Origin: Pomphorhynchus laevis
Lineage: Eukaryota; Acanthocephala; Palaeacanthocephala; Echinorhynchida; Pomphorhynchidae
Assembly: GCA_012934845.2 (NCBI GenBank)
Contig: WNNJ02000450.1
Location: 1-64,000, forward strand
Length of the DNA: 64,000 nucleotides
Reading direction: 5' to 3'
Shown one piece after another: positions 1-11,859 of this stretch. The notes beneath the pieces were generated by a model. The model was not told the origin of the DNA and did not search any database. It worked only from the letters and a program-made list of their open reading frames with translations. Numbering within the stretch: the first letter of the stretch is position 1; the number at the start of each line of letters is the position of its first letter. The translations under genes were made by a program, and so were the position numbers.

Positions 1-300
1 AATTGGCGCATACTAGATGCATTAATTAATATTTGTAAAAATGAGTGTTTAAGCTACGGAAAACACTTTTTTTAGATTTTCAGTGTAGCAATTAGCATCC
101 AAAATTAACTTTTATTTTAAATTGACTTTTTCAAAATGACGTTTATTTTAAATTTCATTTTTTTAACTTGATTTAAATTATAGAAAATCTAAAAACAATT
201 ATTAATTTTATTATTTAATTATTAAATTTTGATTAAGTTTAATTTATAAATAATTTAATAAACTTAAACTCAGTTATCTGTACATTTTTTACAAGGGTAC
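1..300. other. AT-rich DNA, nothing recognised
   Basis: Very AT-rich sequence with no open frame of note, no repeat shared with the rest of the window and no RNA gene seen. Confidence 0.6.
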
Positions 301-323
301 ATTATCTGAATAAAAACCTTACA

Positions 324-1050
324 TTAAATTACCAATTTATTAATTTTCATCCATCTATATGTTACGCTTAAAAGTTTAAATTTATTCTTTATATTATTAT
401 GTTGATTTATATATTTTACTATTTTCTGCTTGATGTTATTTTTATAGTAACCTAGTTTAAAATATGTATCTATTAAATTATTTAAATGATTTTGAAGAAA
501 GCCAATATCATTACATATTGTTGCAATTCTAAAAATTTCATTATTTAATGTATTATATTTTATATTATATGGTATGCATGAATGCTCATGCAAAATATGT
601 TTCTTGTAAATTTAAATATGTCATCTTTACGATATAAATTAATAGTAGTTTTAGTTAATGTTAATTTAATGTTCATATCTAGATATACACCTTTTTATCA
701 TTAATATTGGTTTTGTTAAGAATGAGGCTTTCTGGATAAATGTGTTCACTAATTGAATAAAAATTATTAGAATTAAATACACATATCATCAATGTATCGA
801 AACATATATTTCATATATTTATATTGTTTAGATTTAGTTTTTACACAGTTATGAACAAATTCATATTCTATAAAGCTTAAAAACAAGTCAGCTATAATTG
901 GGCTACTATTACCACCAATTGGAACACCTTTTACTTGTCTAAATATAGATGTCCCTACTTTTAAATAATTTTGATTTATCAAAATATTTAAGGATTCTAT
1001 AAATTCTATTAGATTTAGTTTTAAACTCTGGAAACAAATTCCACACTCAA
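324..1050 (-). pseudogene. C-terminal part of an unassigned YIDD-type reverse transcriptase (retroelement relic)
   Basis: Read on the minus strand, about 1,040 to 770 gives reverse transcriptase motif B (FRQVKGVPIGGNSSP) followed by motif C (FRYIDD). After frame changes the homologous text continues to about 324 with YILDMNIKLTL, YRKDDIF and LRIATICND-type stretches, which in my memory follow the YIDD box in a family of metazoan reverse transcriptases (SYLD, YDKRDDF, QLxRIxRIC). The finger region and any nuclease are missing, and several frame changes separate the pieces. The same C-terminal part recurs at 6,470-6,870 and twice at 43,940-44,370. It could be a Penelope-like or related lineage; I cannot assign the clade. 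Confident that it is a reverse transcriptase relic, not confident about the family. Confidence 0.6.
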
Positions 1051-4000
1051 AGTAACGTAAATATTTAAATTAATAAAAATTTAATAATAAATAATTATAC
1101 TAATTAGTAATATTTAAAATTAATAAATAATTATTTAAAAATATAATTAAATAATTTATTAATTTATTAATTTTTAACTAAATAATTAATTTATTATTAA
1201 TTAATAATAAATAAATATTTATTAATATTAAAAAATATTAATATTAATAAATATTAATATTTATATTTATTAATAAATATTTTAAAAATATTTAAAATAA
1301 CTTTGCATTTTGCTAATCAATAACTTATTAATGTTGCATCGTGAAACTTTGAGATTATACTTGCTGAAACCGAATACATTCAAAAAAAATGTTTAAGTTA
1401 TGTTGTAAGCATTCTAATTAAAAATATTTTAATTTTTTATATTTTTTATGTAATAAATATTAAAATGAAAGGAAATTTTAGATAATTTAAATATCTGACT
1501 TAAATACGCTTGTACATACCTAAAAATTACCGATCGCATATACATATGCGGTAACATGCTTATTCTATTTATGTTAAGAATATAAATAATTTGCTTTTAT
1601 GTATGTTAGAAAAAATCTTTGTCTATAATTGAACTAAATCCATGTTGCAAAATCCATTTTTGAGGTTTTACATCTGATTATTTAACGGAATTATCGCAAC
1701 TTTACAATCAACTATAATGTAGATATCATTTGCTAGTTCATGAATATGCTTATCTCGTAACACTAAAAGAGAGTAAACACGTTAGCAAGTCGTCATATAT
1801 TGACACTGGCCTTAGACACTCATAAGCTCACGAGGCTTCGAAAGTTATCTCGTGTAGTAAGTTATGAGCGAATTTTAGCTTTGCATATTTGATTCACGAT
1901 TATTAATACAAAATCTAATTTTGAGGTTTTACAACAGGAATTAATTTTTAAATCAAAAATTAATAATTAAATAATTATAAATAATAAATAATTGTAATAT
2001 AAGATTTTATATCATTTATATCAAGTTAAAATAAAAGAAATTTAAAATAAAAGTCGATATTTATGAATTGGCTGATAAAAACATACGATTTATTAGAATA
2101 AAAATGAGATCATCAGGAGGAACTGCTATGTAAATAACTAAAATTTTAACACATTTAAAATTATTTAAACATTTAATAATTAAGAAATTAGTAGTTATTG
2201 ATGTAAAACTAGAGTTATTTGATATACAATAGTATCTTAATCAGAGTTAATATAAGTTAAAATGAATTTAAGAAGTTTTCAATGAATAAATTTTAGGAAG
2301 TTTTAAATAAATTTTATAATTTCATATGAGATGAAAGGAAAATCCAAAAATGGAGAGTAAATAGAATTGGCATGGTTAAAATAAATTTAAGTCAAATATA
2401 ATTTTCAATCGTTATTTTCTAGCTTTGTTTATTAAAAGTTGTAAATTAACTTATCTCGTATGCAAAACAAGACTGAAACGTTTAAAGTGTCATTAAAATG
2501 ACGACAATAAATGAATTTAAAAAATTCAATTTAATATTTTTCATATTTTTGTTACTTACAACTTTGATTTAATAACCTAAATGATAATTGAACGAGAACC
2601 TACAACTGAATTTAAAATATACACTTGTAAAAATGTGAAAGGCATATAATTCAAAGTGTTCATTTTTTAATTGCTTGGTAAATGTATTAAAAAAACGTTG
2701 AAAAAGAAATATATAGAGCATGTAGAGCTTGCGTATTTTATTAATTAAATATTAAAAGTTAATATTTTAAAGTTAATATTAAAAGTTTATTTTTGCCAGG
2801 ATTATAATCGATTATATTATTACTTATTAGTATGACTTATCAGTCATTATCAACCACTTATATAATTAAGATATAAAAATGATCAAATTAAACATTAAAT
2901 ATAATTTCATGGTTATAATTTAACTAATTAACGTGAATAGCGTAGTGCGAATTCGTTTAACATTTTCAGGGTCAAGCACTAAAATTTTATATCAATTTAA
3001 GTTTTTGGGATATAAGTTTAGATTATATACATATAATTAGAATTAACACCGTTTAATTATATATATGAATGTCAAAAATGTTAGACAATTTCAAATAGTA
3101 CGAATTATCACATAATGAATAGTCTGTTTAATTTTATAACTTCAACTTTAAATTCATTGTTCATGAATATTATCCGCTATTTTAACCGATATTCATTTTT
3201 CGGAAGCAAGAGCTCACTAGATTAATAAAGTCATAGTTAGCAACGCTTTTACCCTCGATAACTCAATATGGTTAAAGAAGATAAGCTATTGAGAATATTT
3301 ATGAGGTAGATTTTGTATTTTATCAAGTAAGCATTTTATCCTCTATTTTCGTAACGCTACATTGACAATTACCAGTTAAAATGTAAGGAAACAGTTTCCT
3401 TAGTTTCGTGAATTCGGGGTGTGTATTGTGGTCGGGTATAATAGGGATTACACTTTGTCCACGCAATGTTTATTAAATACGAAGTCCTTTACAAAGTCAA
3501 AGCGAAAATTGGGAAAGGATCATGATGATGATGATGATTTTGTGCTACAGAGGCGAATGCGGTATAAAACAGTAAACAAAAAATCTTACCCAAATGGTAT
3601 TAAGAAAAAGTATCCTTGCTGTTAATTTGCAGATTTGTTCTTGTTGACGGTCCTCCTTCTCCTCAGCACCGATCTATTACACACCGATCTATTACTTTTT
3701 CATCAGTAGCATTATGCATAGGCTGTATTTTTTACAAAAATAGAAGAACAAAAATATTAAAAAGGCATATTTCCTAGCACTATTTTTGCATTTGACGTGT
3801 ATGTTTTTGATGGAAATCAGAGAACGATAGATTAATCTGTAGCAATTCACTTATGTCGTATTTCTACTGATTGAGAATAAAAATTCTACGGTGATATTTC
3901 TACGGTTTTCTTTCCAAACACAAAATTTTTACTTGCAAGGATAGTGACAGTCCATTACAAATAAAAAGGAAGGAAAATAAAAACTTCAGCGTACACAAAT

Positions 4001-4680
4001 ACCTGAAATGCCAAAAGATCAAATAGTACAGCCTGGCTTTTTGGAATAAGGCATCTTATGCTATCTTTTGCTGCTGAAGTGAAAAACAAACAGTGAAAAA
4101 CGGAGATAAGGAGCCGTTTATTAGTTGCATTTCAAAATGATCAGGATATCCTGATCATTTTTATTTGATGTAATCACCTTTCGGTCTTAAACTTTTGTTT
4201 ACATTTTTTATTCCATTTTCAGTATTCAAGGTCATTTCTGCATCATTCATTTTATTAAGCATAAAATAAATGGCCTTTTACTTGTAATACGTCAAAAAAT
4301 GCAGATTCGAAACGGTTTATTTTAGAAAATATTTTGAACTTCAAAGTTTACAACGCAGTAAATTTGATGATAGACAGCAACTTGAATTCTGTTTTAGATT
4401 GTAAAACTAAAAGACTAAACGCCTTCTTTGAGCGTCTACAATATATCAGCTAAAAAACTGAACAAAAAATGATAAAACTGATAAAACAAATGCCAACTAT
4501 TTTTGTTTTGCATTACAAAACAAAAATAATTTGTCGAAATTTAATTGATATATCAGTAATTCAAAATAACAAAATAAAGTTTTGCGATAACCTAAACTTT
4601 TAACGAAATGAGCTGTAAAATTAAAATATTGTAATTATTGATAACGAATTGTATGAAAATTGTACAAGGGAATAACTGGC
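1051..4680. other. AT-rich stretch with one terminal-repeat fragment and a 28-bp palindrome
   Basis: No supported gene. At 2,058-2,130 lies a diverged piece of the repeat module described at 6,248-6,470. A 68-codon open frame at 3,419-3,625 contains a (GAT)n run coding for five Asp in a row and is Lys/Arg-rich; it starts with GTG, has no recognisable domain, and is not called a gene. A perfect 28-bp palindrome lies at 4,134-4,161. Confidence 0.5.
4134..4161. repeat. Perfect 28-bp palindrome without spacer
   Basis: Two 14-nt arms, left arm AAAATGATCAGGAT, meet without a spacer. One of several short-spacer inverted repeats in the window. Confidence 0.9.
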
Positions 4681-4689
4681 AATCATCGG

Positions 4690-4975
4690 GCTGCCGGAAA
4701 CTTATAACACCGATTTCCCAATGCTAAGAAATTTTTACTCCTATTTAGCCTAGTTAGTAAGGCGTAGAGGCACATATCGAAAGATTCAAGGTCCAATTTT
4801 AAAAGTGCAAATAGGACTTAAAGAATATGGCGGTACACAGCCTACTCACGAGTCCGGAGTACCATTGAACGACAGGGGCGAACAAAAAATACCAATATGT
4901 CTGATAAAATCCGGCACGTTGCAAGTTGTATGTAAAAATACATTTATGCAAGTATTTTAGTCAATTGCTTAATTT
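4690..4975 (+). pseudogene. Unrecognised coding-like island
   Basis: One plus-strand frame reads as protein-like text for about 90 codons in otherwise AT-rich non-coding DNA: GLPETYNTDFPMLRNF, then GPILKVQIGLKEYGG, then GEQKIPICLIKSGTLQVVC. GC content and amino-acid composition differ from the flanks. The frame is broken about once, so it is either a relic or two exons of something larger. I do not recognise the family; a host gene relic or an integrated foreign sequence are both possible. Confidence 0.35.
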
Positions 4976-5554
4976 TACAGACATCAAGAAACAATACAAT
5001 CGTAAAAATTAGCCTTAGTTTCTATTAACTACTTCACAGAAGATTTATATTATTTTTACGGTAAATATATATTTTGAGTGCTCAATTTGTAATGTGTCGT
5101 CACCCATGGCCTCGTAAAAAATTTACTGTTTCTCTTTCTTTAGCACAATCTAAGCAAAGAATTGCGTGATGTAGTCCTTAGGGTAGCTTTTGTGGTCAAA
5201 TGTACAATTGTGTACCAATAGAGATAATGGAAATATATATTTTATATAATCGTATTCCATATAAAATTGAGTTACTATTCAAAATATATTTTGTGAAAAT
5301 ATATACAGATAAAATTATAAATTGCTTAGATGTTAACATCAAAAACAAATAGCAATGGTGTCAATCGTTATGAAGTTAATCAGAGATTCAATCGGTTAAC
5401 AATCAATTTGACAGCTAAATATAAATTTGTTATATTTTAATAAAGTAAAAAAATATATAAAATTGAACATGTAGGAGCTAGGAAAGGGCAGTTTAAATTT
5501 TACAAAATTTTCCATTACTTTTGTATTTTGCGTTGAATTGATTTCGATAAAATG

Positions 5555-5997
5555 TTAATTAATGGAGATTGAGGCGTCAACTTTTTCTGTTAAAAACATT
5601 AAAACACATCTTCGTTTCTGTGTGAAAAGGAAATAAATTTACGCAGCAGTCATGGACACTATTTTTCACACTTGAAATCTATCAATCACTAACATTTGAT
5701 TCGCAATGTGAACATTGCAAATCAAATTTTATCTAAATTAAAATGAAATTAATTAATTGAAATGATACCATAATAATAATCAAGCTAAATCTCCTCACAA
5801 TTTACGCGAATGACTTAATTTAATGCTTACCTTCACAGTAAAACACTCGAGATCATTATGTGTTAGCATCATCCAAGTTGTGCAATAAAGATGATCTTGT
5901 CCAAAATCCTTTGATACTGGATTGAGATAACCAATTGTCATCGCACAACGCAAACAATTTAAATTACAGAACGTTTTCAAGGACTCACAATAATTAC
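5555..5997 (-). CDS. Last two exons of an unrecognised host gene
   Basis: On the minus strand a candidate exon spans 5,997-5,831 (167 nt). It follows an acceptor ending in TTTTGTTTTAG and is followed by the donor GTAAGC. It encodes 55 residues after a split codon and is rich in Cys (CESLKTFCNLNCLRC, LYCTTWMM, LECFTVK). The next good acceptor, TTTCCTTTTCACACAG, opens an exon at 5,617-5,555 in the matching phase (phase 0), adding 20 residues (KRRCVLMF, EKVDASISIN) and a TAA stop. The intron between is 213 nt. Matching phase, strong signals and a terminal stop support real exons. The Cys pairs suggest a metal-binding fold, but I do not recognise the family. Upstream exons should lie at higher coordinates; none is certain, and repeat copies fill much of that region. 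Confidence 0.45.
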
Positions 5998-5999
5998 CT

Positions 6000-6247
6000 A
6001 AAACAAAACAGATTCTGACTAATAAAATATGGTTTATTCGACTAACATCACTTCAGCAAAACAATAAATCAAATCAGCTAACTGAGTCTACATATTTAAT
6101 ATAATTATAAAATAAACAAAACATAATAATGATGCTAAATTAAAATTTAATAATTAAATAATAAAATAAATAATTGTTTTAAGATTTTCTATAATTTAAA
6201 TCAAGTTAAAATTTTAAGATAAAAAATTGGAATTTACAATAAACGTC
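6000..6247. other. AT-rich, probable intron of the minus-strand gene
   Basis: No coding signal. It lies just upstream of the acceptor of the 5,997-5,831 exon on the minus strand and leads into a dispersed repeat. Confidence 0.4.
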
Positions 6248-6470
6248 ATTTTTATGAATTGACTAATAAATAACAGACGATGTATCAGAATAAGAATTAG
6301 AGGTCATCAGCAGGAACTGCTATGCTATCAGGTTTCGGCCCCTAACTCCTCTACCCAACATAGCAGCGGGGCCAAATACATGCTAATGATGTATTTCCTC
6401 TGATGAACTTTGATTATATAGTATCTTATTCTAATACAAAGTATATTATTTATTATCCATCCATAAAAAT
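6248..6470. repeat. Dispersed terminal module of the YIDD-type retroelement
   Basis: The block contains an 8-bp inverted repeat CTGCTATG/CATAGCAG about 40 nt apart, a GGCCCC/GGGGCC pair interleaved with it, and an ATACATGC/GATGTATT stretch. Related copies lie at 43,800-43,935 (same strand, followed by the same reverse transcriptase piece), 2,058-2,130 (partial) and, reversed, 33,085-33,205 and 33,270-33,430. Since it adjoins the reverse transcriptase C-terminus in two places, it is probably the 3' end or terminal repeat of that element. The interleaved pair is not conserved in the 43.8-kb copy. Confidence 0.6.
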
Positions 6471-6870
6471 TTGCCACTTAAGAGTTTAAATTTATTCTTT
6501 ATATTATTGTGTTGATTTATATATTTTACTATTTTCTGCTTGATGTTATTTTTATAGTAACCTAGTTTAAAATATGTATCTATTAAATTATTTAAATGAT
6601 TTTGAAGAAAGCCAATATCATTACATATTGTTGCAATTCTTAAAATTTCATTATTTAATGTATTATATTTTATATTATATGGTATGCATTAATGATCATG
6701 CAAAAATATGTTTCTTGTAAATTTAAATATGTCATCTTTACGATATAAATTAATAGTAGTTTTAGTTTAATGTTAATTTAATGTTCATATCTAGATATAC
6801 ACCTTATTTATTATTAATATTGGTTTTGTTAAGAATAAGACTACATGGAAAATTTGTTCACTTATTGAAT
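6471..6870 (-). pseudogene. Second copy of the YIDD-type reverse transcriptase C-terminus
   Basis: Nearly identical at the nucleotide level to 340-745 (shared runs such as GCCAATATCATTACATATTG and ATGTCATCTTTACGATATAA). It lacks the catalytic boxes. The open frame on the plus strand in this block is a shadow. It sits directly beside the terminal module at 6,248-6,470. Confidence 0.65.
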
Positions 6871-7349
6871 AAAAATATAGTTTTACGTTTTCATATCGTT
6901 GATTTTTTGATTATATTAAATATAATCATTTTATATTGCTACTTAAAAATTATAATTTTTTTCATTAAAAATCGTCTACTTGTCGATAAAGGCATCATTT
7001 ATATTAACATGAATTATATTCACCAAAAAATATTGCGAGACTGTCTTGTACATATCAGGTCGCATTCATTATTTAAATAATAATGAATGATGACATGATG
7101 CTGCGCCTGCACTCTCTAAATAATGCAGTATACATTTTTAAATACAACATAGATTCCTGAAATACAAAGATGGTAGATACCCAAAGAATAGGTGAATATT
7201 CTTTGGTAAATCTATAGGAAAACAAAATTAAATAAAACACACGAAAATGCAAAATAAATCAATTTTCAGTGGCGATGTGATCAACTTCACTAACAAATAC
7301 GCATTTTTTTGTTTCAAAACAGTTCGAGATTTGAATAACATACAGTTAC

Positions 7350-7405
7350 CTTGAAAATGGTTTCGCTTGGAAACCGAAATATTGGTTTTAACAACAATGT
7401 TCTGT
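7350..7405 (+). ncRNA. Degenerate hammerhead-ribozyme-like motif
   Basis: TTGAAAATGGTTTC, a short GCTTG loop, then GAAACC and GAAAT. This has the layout CUGAnGA, stem II, GAAA of a hammerhead core. Stem II (GGTTTC/GAAACC) pairs perfectly, and a possible stem III (ATTG/CAAT) follows. The first core box is off consensus, so it is presumably an inactive relic. Hammerheads of this kind are known from Penelope-like elements and retrozymes. Low confidence. Confidence 0.25.
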
Positions 7406-7456
7406 CGGCGGATGCCTTTTCTTCTTTTAACAAATACGCGAATTAGGCAAAGTTTT

Positions 7457-7726
7457 CATAATTCATTTCAAAGATTTTTGCCAATAAGACATTATTAATT
7501 ACATATAAATATATTAATGACATAATTAAAAGCGGATCGTTAGAAGATTAAAATCGTTCCTTCAATAAATTCTTTAGATAATTTATGTAATCATAATTCA
7601 ATTCAAAGATTTTTGCCAATAAGACTTTATTAATTACATATAAATATATTAATGACATAATTAAAAGCGGATCGTTAGAAGATTAAAATCGTTCCTTCAA
7701 TAAATTCTTAAGATAATTTATATATT
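7457..7726. repeat. Tandem duplication, two units of 135 bp
   Basis: The unit starting CATAATTCA occurs at 7,457-7,591 and again at 7,592-7,726 with only a few differences (ACATTATT against ACTTTATT, CTTTAGAT against CTTAAGAT). No coding content; a recent local duplication. Confidence 0.9.
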
Positions 7727-9180
7727 TTTTCTTAATAAAATGTAATTAATTATAACAATAGTATATAACAACATTCAAAAATTAAATAAATTCTTGAAAA
7801 TATATAAAGATTATAACGGTATATCGATAAAAGTTAAACAATGTTAAGTGCAACTGCTAATATGGGAGCTTATCGCAAATCGCAATTTAAAACGCCATGA
7901 TATAAAAAATTACAGCAAAGTCTACTAATCCAGCAGTGCTCTGATTGTTAAGGAAATATTTTACAATATGATTACTTCGATCAGAATGTGAGATCCATTT
8001 TCAATGGATCTCACATTTTGGTAAAATTATATTTAATTATATTTTAATTAAATAAAAATTATAATTTAATCATAATTTATAATTATAATTTATAATGTAA
8101 TTATATAAAATTATAAATGTTTATCGATCAGTATTAACTATAATGATGCATTATTAAGAGATCTGAATGAATGTTTTTGGTATATAATTTTAATAATTAA
8201 CTATATAATATAAAACTGTTTAATTTTGAATTTATTCGATAATAATTAATTAATAATGAATCAATAATTGACACTGTATTCAATAGATTATTATGAATCC
8301 CAAATACATTTTATAAAAAATATTATAAAAATGATATCTTATGTTCTATTAAATTTAAAACTATTAAAGTTTTGATTGTAAATTCCTAAAATTAATAAAC
8401 AATCAAGTAAATTGTAATAACCAATTATTTGTAATAATACAAATCATGTTGTACTTTATGATATGTATAACTATCAAGTTTAGCTATTATTTATAACTAT
8501 TATTTATTTAAAAATTGTTTTTAATATAAAGTTTTTCAAAATATCAATATTATGAAATTATATTTAATTATATTAAATATAATTATATTATAATGTAATC
8601 ATAGTTTATATTATAATTTTTATAATAATTAAATTTTATTAAATTTTATTTATGAACAATTGAATATAAGATAATTAACGCTTAGATAAGTTTCTTAATA
8701 TAAATCTATATCTCGAAGATACTTATATAATCGTACTAAGAAAAATTTACAATAATCACAACTTCAAGTTTTCAAAAAGTCGATCTAAAGACCTCAAATA
8801 AGCAGCTTTGCTTCAATCGCAGCAGGAAACTCTAATTTACGATAGGCAAAGACATGTATTATTCATCGATACTAATTTCAATATTAAGTATGAACAACAT
8901 GTTAGAGCATTGACGTCAACAAAAGGAAATTTTGTCCATACATGAACTTTCCGGCTAAGTATAACATCCCGTTTATTACATCCGTTTATTCAAAAATAAA
9001 TAAATCCACTTTAAAGAATAAGTCAATAAGTTTAAATGGCTATTCACCAGTAGCAGAGCTAATTTCAACAAGGTTAAATCGTTCCATATATACAACAAAT
9101 ATTTATTCATACGACAGTTCAAATAACTATAAAATAACAACAATTTCTTGAAAAGAAAAAATAAATAATATACAATATTT
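7727..9180. other. AT-rich stretch, no gene recognised
   Basis: Mostly A and T with short homopolymer-like runs. It contains the inverted repeat at 7,985-8,017. Open frames at 8,940-9,290 look non-coding or run into the LINE that begins at about 9,190. Confidence 0.5.
7985..8017. repeat. Inverted repeat, 15-bp arms, 3-nt spacer
   Basis: AATGTGAGATCCATT, TTC, then its perfect complement. It would form a stable snap-back hairpin. Confidence 0.9.
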
Positions 9181-9189
9181 TTCCTGTTC

Positions 9190-10560
9190 ACCACTGGTCC
9201 GGGTGTCGAGTCGTGGAGGCAGTGCACGAATAAAACTACTCCAGACATCGCAATCCTGGGCGACAAACCAGAGTTCTCTTTCAAATAGCCCAAGGCAGGC
9301 GACGCCCAGTTTCGAGATTTGATCTCTTCACCGGTACCGAGGTCAACCTCGAGGTCACTTTCCAGAGAGTCTGGCCTGGAAAACCCTCCGAGGAAGGCGA
9401 TCCCTAGATATTCTCATCTGAGAATATCTAGGGATCCGGTCCCGGATGACCGAATTCCTAACCTTACCTCTAAGGCTAAGATCGGCCATACAGCGAAGGA
9501 ACCTCATTTAGGTCGCCTGTATCCGAGATATTATCATTTTGGTCATAATCAAAGCTCATGACCATAGATTAAGATAAGAACGAAGATTGCGTGGTAAACC
9601 GAAATCTTCGCCCGAAGACTCAACTCCCGCTTCTACGACAGACCTGTACAAAGAACCCATTGCTGCGTTAGCTGCACAAATCCGCTTCTAAATCTCCTTG
9701 ATGTTCCCGCCGTCCCTCGAGAACAATATTCCTAGATACTTGAAATCCGCCACATCAGGAAGAACCTTTTCTCCAATCCGGATTGACATTGGCAACTGAA
9801 TCCGAGAGGAGTACATAGAGACAAACTTGGAGGTACTAATCAACCCCGCCGCTTGGCATTCCATCGTGAATCGATCTAGAGTGAGGCCCCGATAATTGAA
9901 ACATACTCTTCGATCACTTTTCTTAAAGACCGGTATAACAACCCCAGTTCGCCACTCACTTGGAATCTTGCCCGACTTCAATGCAACGTCGAAGATCCGT
10001 GTTAGCCACTTCATGCCAACAACGTCAAGAGCCTTTAACGCTTCAGGTCGAATCTCGTATAGTCCAGAAGACTTGCCATTACGAAGTTTTTTAACAACAG
10101 CAATGACCTCTTCCAAAGAGATGAGCTCTTACGTTGATTCTAAAGGTTCTACTTCTACAAGAGATGGAATATCCATCGGATTAAATAGACTCTTAAAATG
10201 CTCTTTCCAACAACCAAGAATTTCTTCAATATCAGTCAGAATTGATCCTCTCTTGTCATAGACAGTTTGAGGAGTTTTTTGCTTTACAACACGCAGGTTC
10301 CTGATCGTCCTCCAGAAGATCTTTGAATCTGACCTATAATAAAGTTCTAAGTGCCTTCCAAACTTCTCCCAAGCCGCCTTCTTCGCTTCAGTAACTGCTC
10401 GAGCTAAAGCTCTCTTTGCTTTTTGGTACTTGTCTACAGCTTATACTCATTTATCTGACAAAGGTGCCTTATAAGCTAGCTTCTTCTGTTGGACAAAATA
10501 TGTAACTGTTGATGTCCACCAATCGAGAATTTCCTCCGCGACAAGCACCTAATGCAACTA
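9190..10560 (-). pseudogene. RTE-like LINE relic, internally deleted
   Basis: On the minus strand 10,500-9,850 reads as a pre-RT linker and the start of a reverse transcriptase: FWRTIRNLRVVKQKT, GCWKEHFKSLFNP, VKKLRNGKSSG, WRTGVVIPVFKK, NYRGLTL. The text then jumps to DRFTMECQAAG and FKYLGILFSRDGG, so the catalytic core (motifs A to C) has been lost by an in-frame internal deletion. Downstream, to about 9,190, come LPRRVFQARLSGK, ISKLGVACLGLFER and VWSSFIRALPPR, the C-terminus of this LINE type in fish and arthropods. Several stops interrupt this part. A 38-bp palindrome at 9,399-9,436 lies inside it. The clade call (RTE-like) is from memory of the motif set. Confidence 0.7.
9399..9436. repeat. 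Inverted repeat, 18-bp arms, 2-nt spacer
   Basis: GATCCCTAGATATTCTCA, TC, then the exact complement, inside the RTE-like LINE relic. The coding text of the LINE appears duplicated backwards here, so it is a secondary event rather than part of the element. Confidence 0.9.
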
Positions 10561-10589
10561 TAAAATATATTTTAGAAATTATTACAAAA

Positions 10590-11840
10590 TCCGATCTTGC
10601 AATCTCCTACCTCGCAACCTTCGCCTTCATAGCCTTCGTCACAACTATGGTGTTTTTGCTACTGTATCCTGATTCTCCTCTTACCTCTCTGTCTCTGAAC
10701 GAGCTTTTCGTGTATATTCCAATGTGTATTTCTCTTACCATCATCTCTCCTGTTGGGTTCCTCAAGGATCTGTGCTCGAAACAATTATTTTCTATTATCC
10801 GTGACGATCTCTCCAGCACTATCCTTCCTCTATACTGTGGTGTTCCTCAAGGATATGTGCTTGGACCAATTGTTTCTCTTCTCCTTGGCGATATCTCTGT
10901 CATTATATGTGATCATAACTTTTGCATCATGCAATATGCTGATGATATTCTCCCTTACTCTCATTCTCCTGCTCATCATATCGATGATCTCTCCACTATT
11001 TCTACAAATTGTCTTATCTACATCTCCAAGCATCTTTCCTCGCTTCGTTTGAATTCTTAACCATTCCAAGTCTAAAATCGTATGGGTTATTCCTTCTTTC
11101 CTCACTGTATATCATCCCTATCTATCTCTTAATTCGACCGTTCTTCCTAGTGTTGATCATCTCACTTTCTCGACAGTTTACTTCGACAACCGTCTTTCTA
11201 TCGATTCATTCGTTCGCGACAAAGCCTTATCTTGATATCCCTAACTTCGTGACCTTCGCCGTGCTAGAAGTTCGTTCATGATTTTTACTCATGCCACTCT
11301 CTGATATCTAGTTTATTGTTTCCTAAGATCGACTATTGCATCAATCTTTTTGCTTTCTCCTCTAAGTCCTATCTTCTTTTTCTCCAGCATTTTGTAAATT
11401 CCGCAGTCCGTATACTTTTGCGCCTCCGCCGTTTTGATCACGTTTCATCTCGCCTCTTTAAACTCACCTGGTTAACTATGGAAATCCGCATTTTATTCCG
11501 TATCCCTTGTATCACTTTTCGACTATTTTCTTCAAACTCGCCTTCTTATCTGCATATTCATACACCTACTAAATCTTCCTTCATGTGACTCTTTTCTTAT
11601 ACATGTTCCGTTATTATATGTAAACTGTGGTCATTGTTCCCTTTTCATTGCCCCTTGTCATATCTGGTATAAACTGATTTTGGCCATTCGCAAAGTTGGT
11701 CCCTCAATAATTGATTTCAACTATTCATACTATTTAAACCTGTCCTATAATCGCATAAACGCATAAATCAACATCAATCTATTGGCATTGTTCATACTTT
11801 TGTTCTTTTTGTCATTTTTTATTTTTTGAAAAATAAATAA
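10590..11840 (+). pseudogene. CR1/L2-like LINE relic, 3' part (same family as the 20-24 kb copy)
   Basis: 5'-truncated copy carrying reverse transcriptase motif B (CGVPQGYVLGP), a LLLGDIS stretch, and motif C in MQYADDILPYSH, followed by ISKHLSSLRLNS. Beyond 11,060 the RT thumb region continues in other frames (FPKIDYCINLFAFSSKS, LRLRRFDHVSSRLF). The segment around motif B is present twice in tandem (about 10,745-10,815 and 10,835-10,905), each starting with GTTCCTCAAGGAT. Many frame changes; inactive. It ends in AT-rich DNA with a short TTATTTAATAAA-like tail. Confidence 0.75.
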
Positions 11841-11859
11841 ATGTTTTATTAAATAAAAT

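Noticed and set aside
3419-3625. 68-codon open frame with an Asp run
   Set aside because: GTG start, low complexity, driven by a GAT repeat, no domain or splice support.
6320-6372. H-type pseudoknot (CTGCTATG/CATAGCAG interleaved with GGCCCC/GGGGCC)
   Set aside because: The second stem is not kept in the copy at 43.86 kb and shows no compensating changes.
6300-6380. Hammerhead ribozyme on the minus strand of the terminal module (CTGATGA and CCGAAAC both present)
   Set aside because: The boxes are in an order and at a distance that cannot form stems I and III; only a stem II-like pairing can be drawn.
7350-7445. Upstream exon joining in phase to the 5,997 exon (donor GTAACT on the minus strand)
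   Set aside because: The phase fits, but the acceptor is poor and the sequence overlaps the hammerhead-like motif, so it may be repeat DNA.
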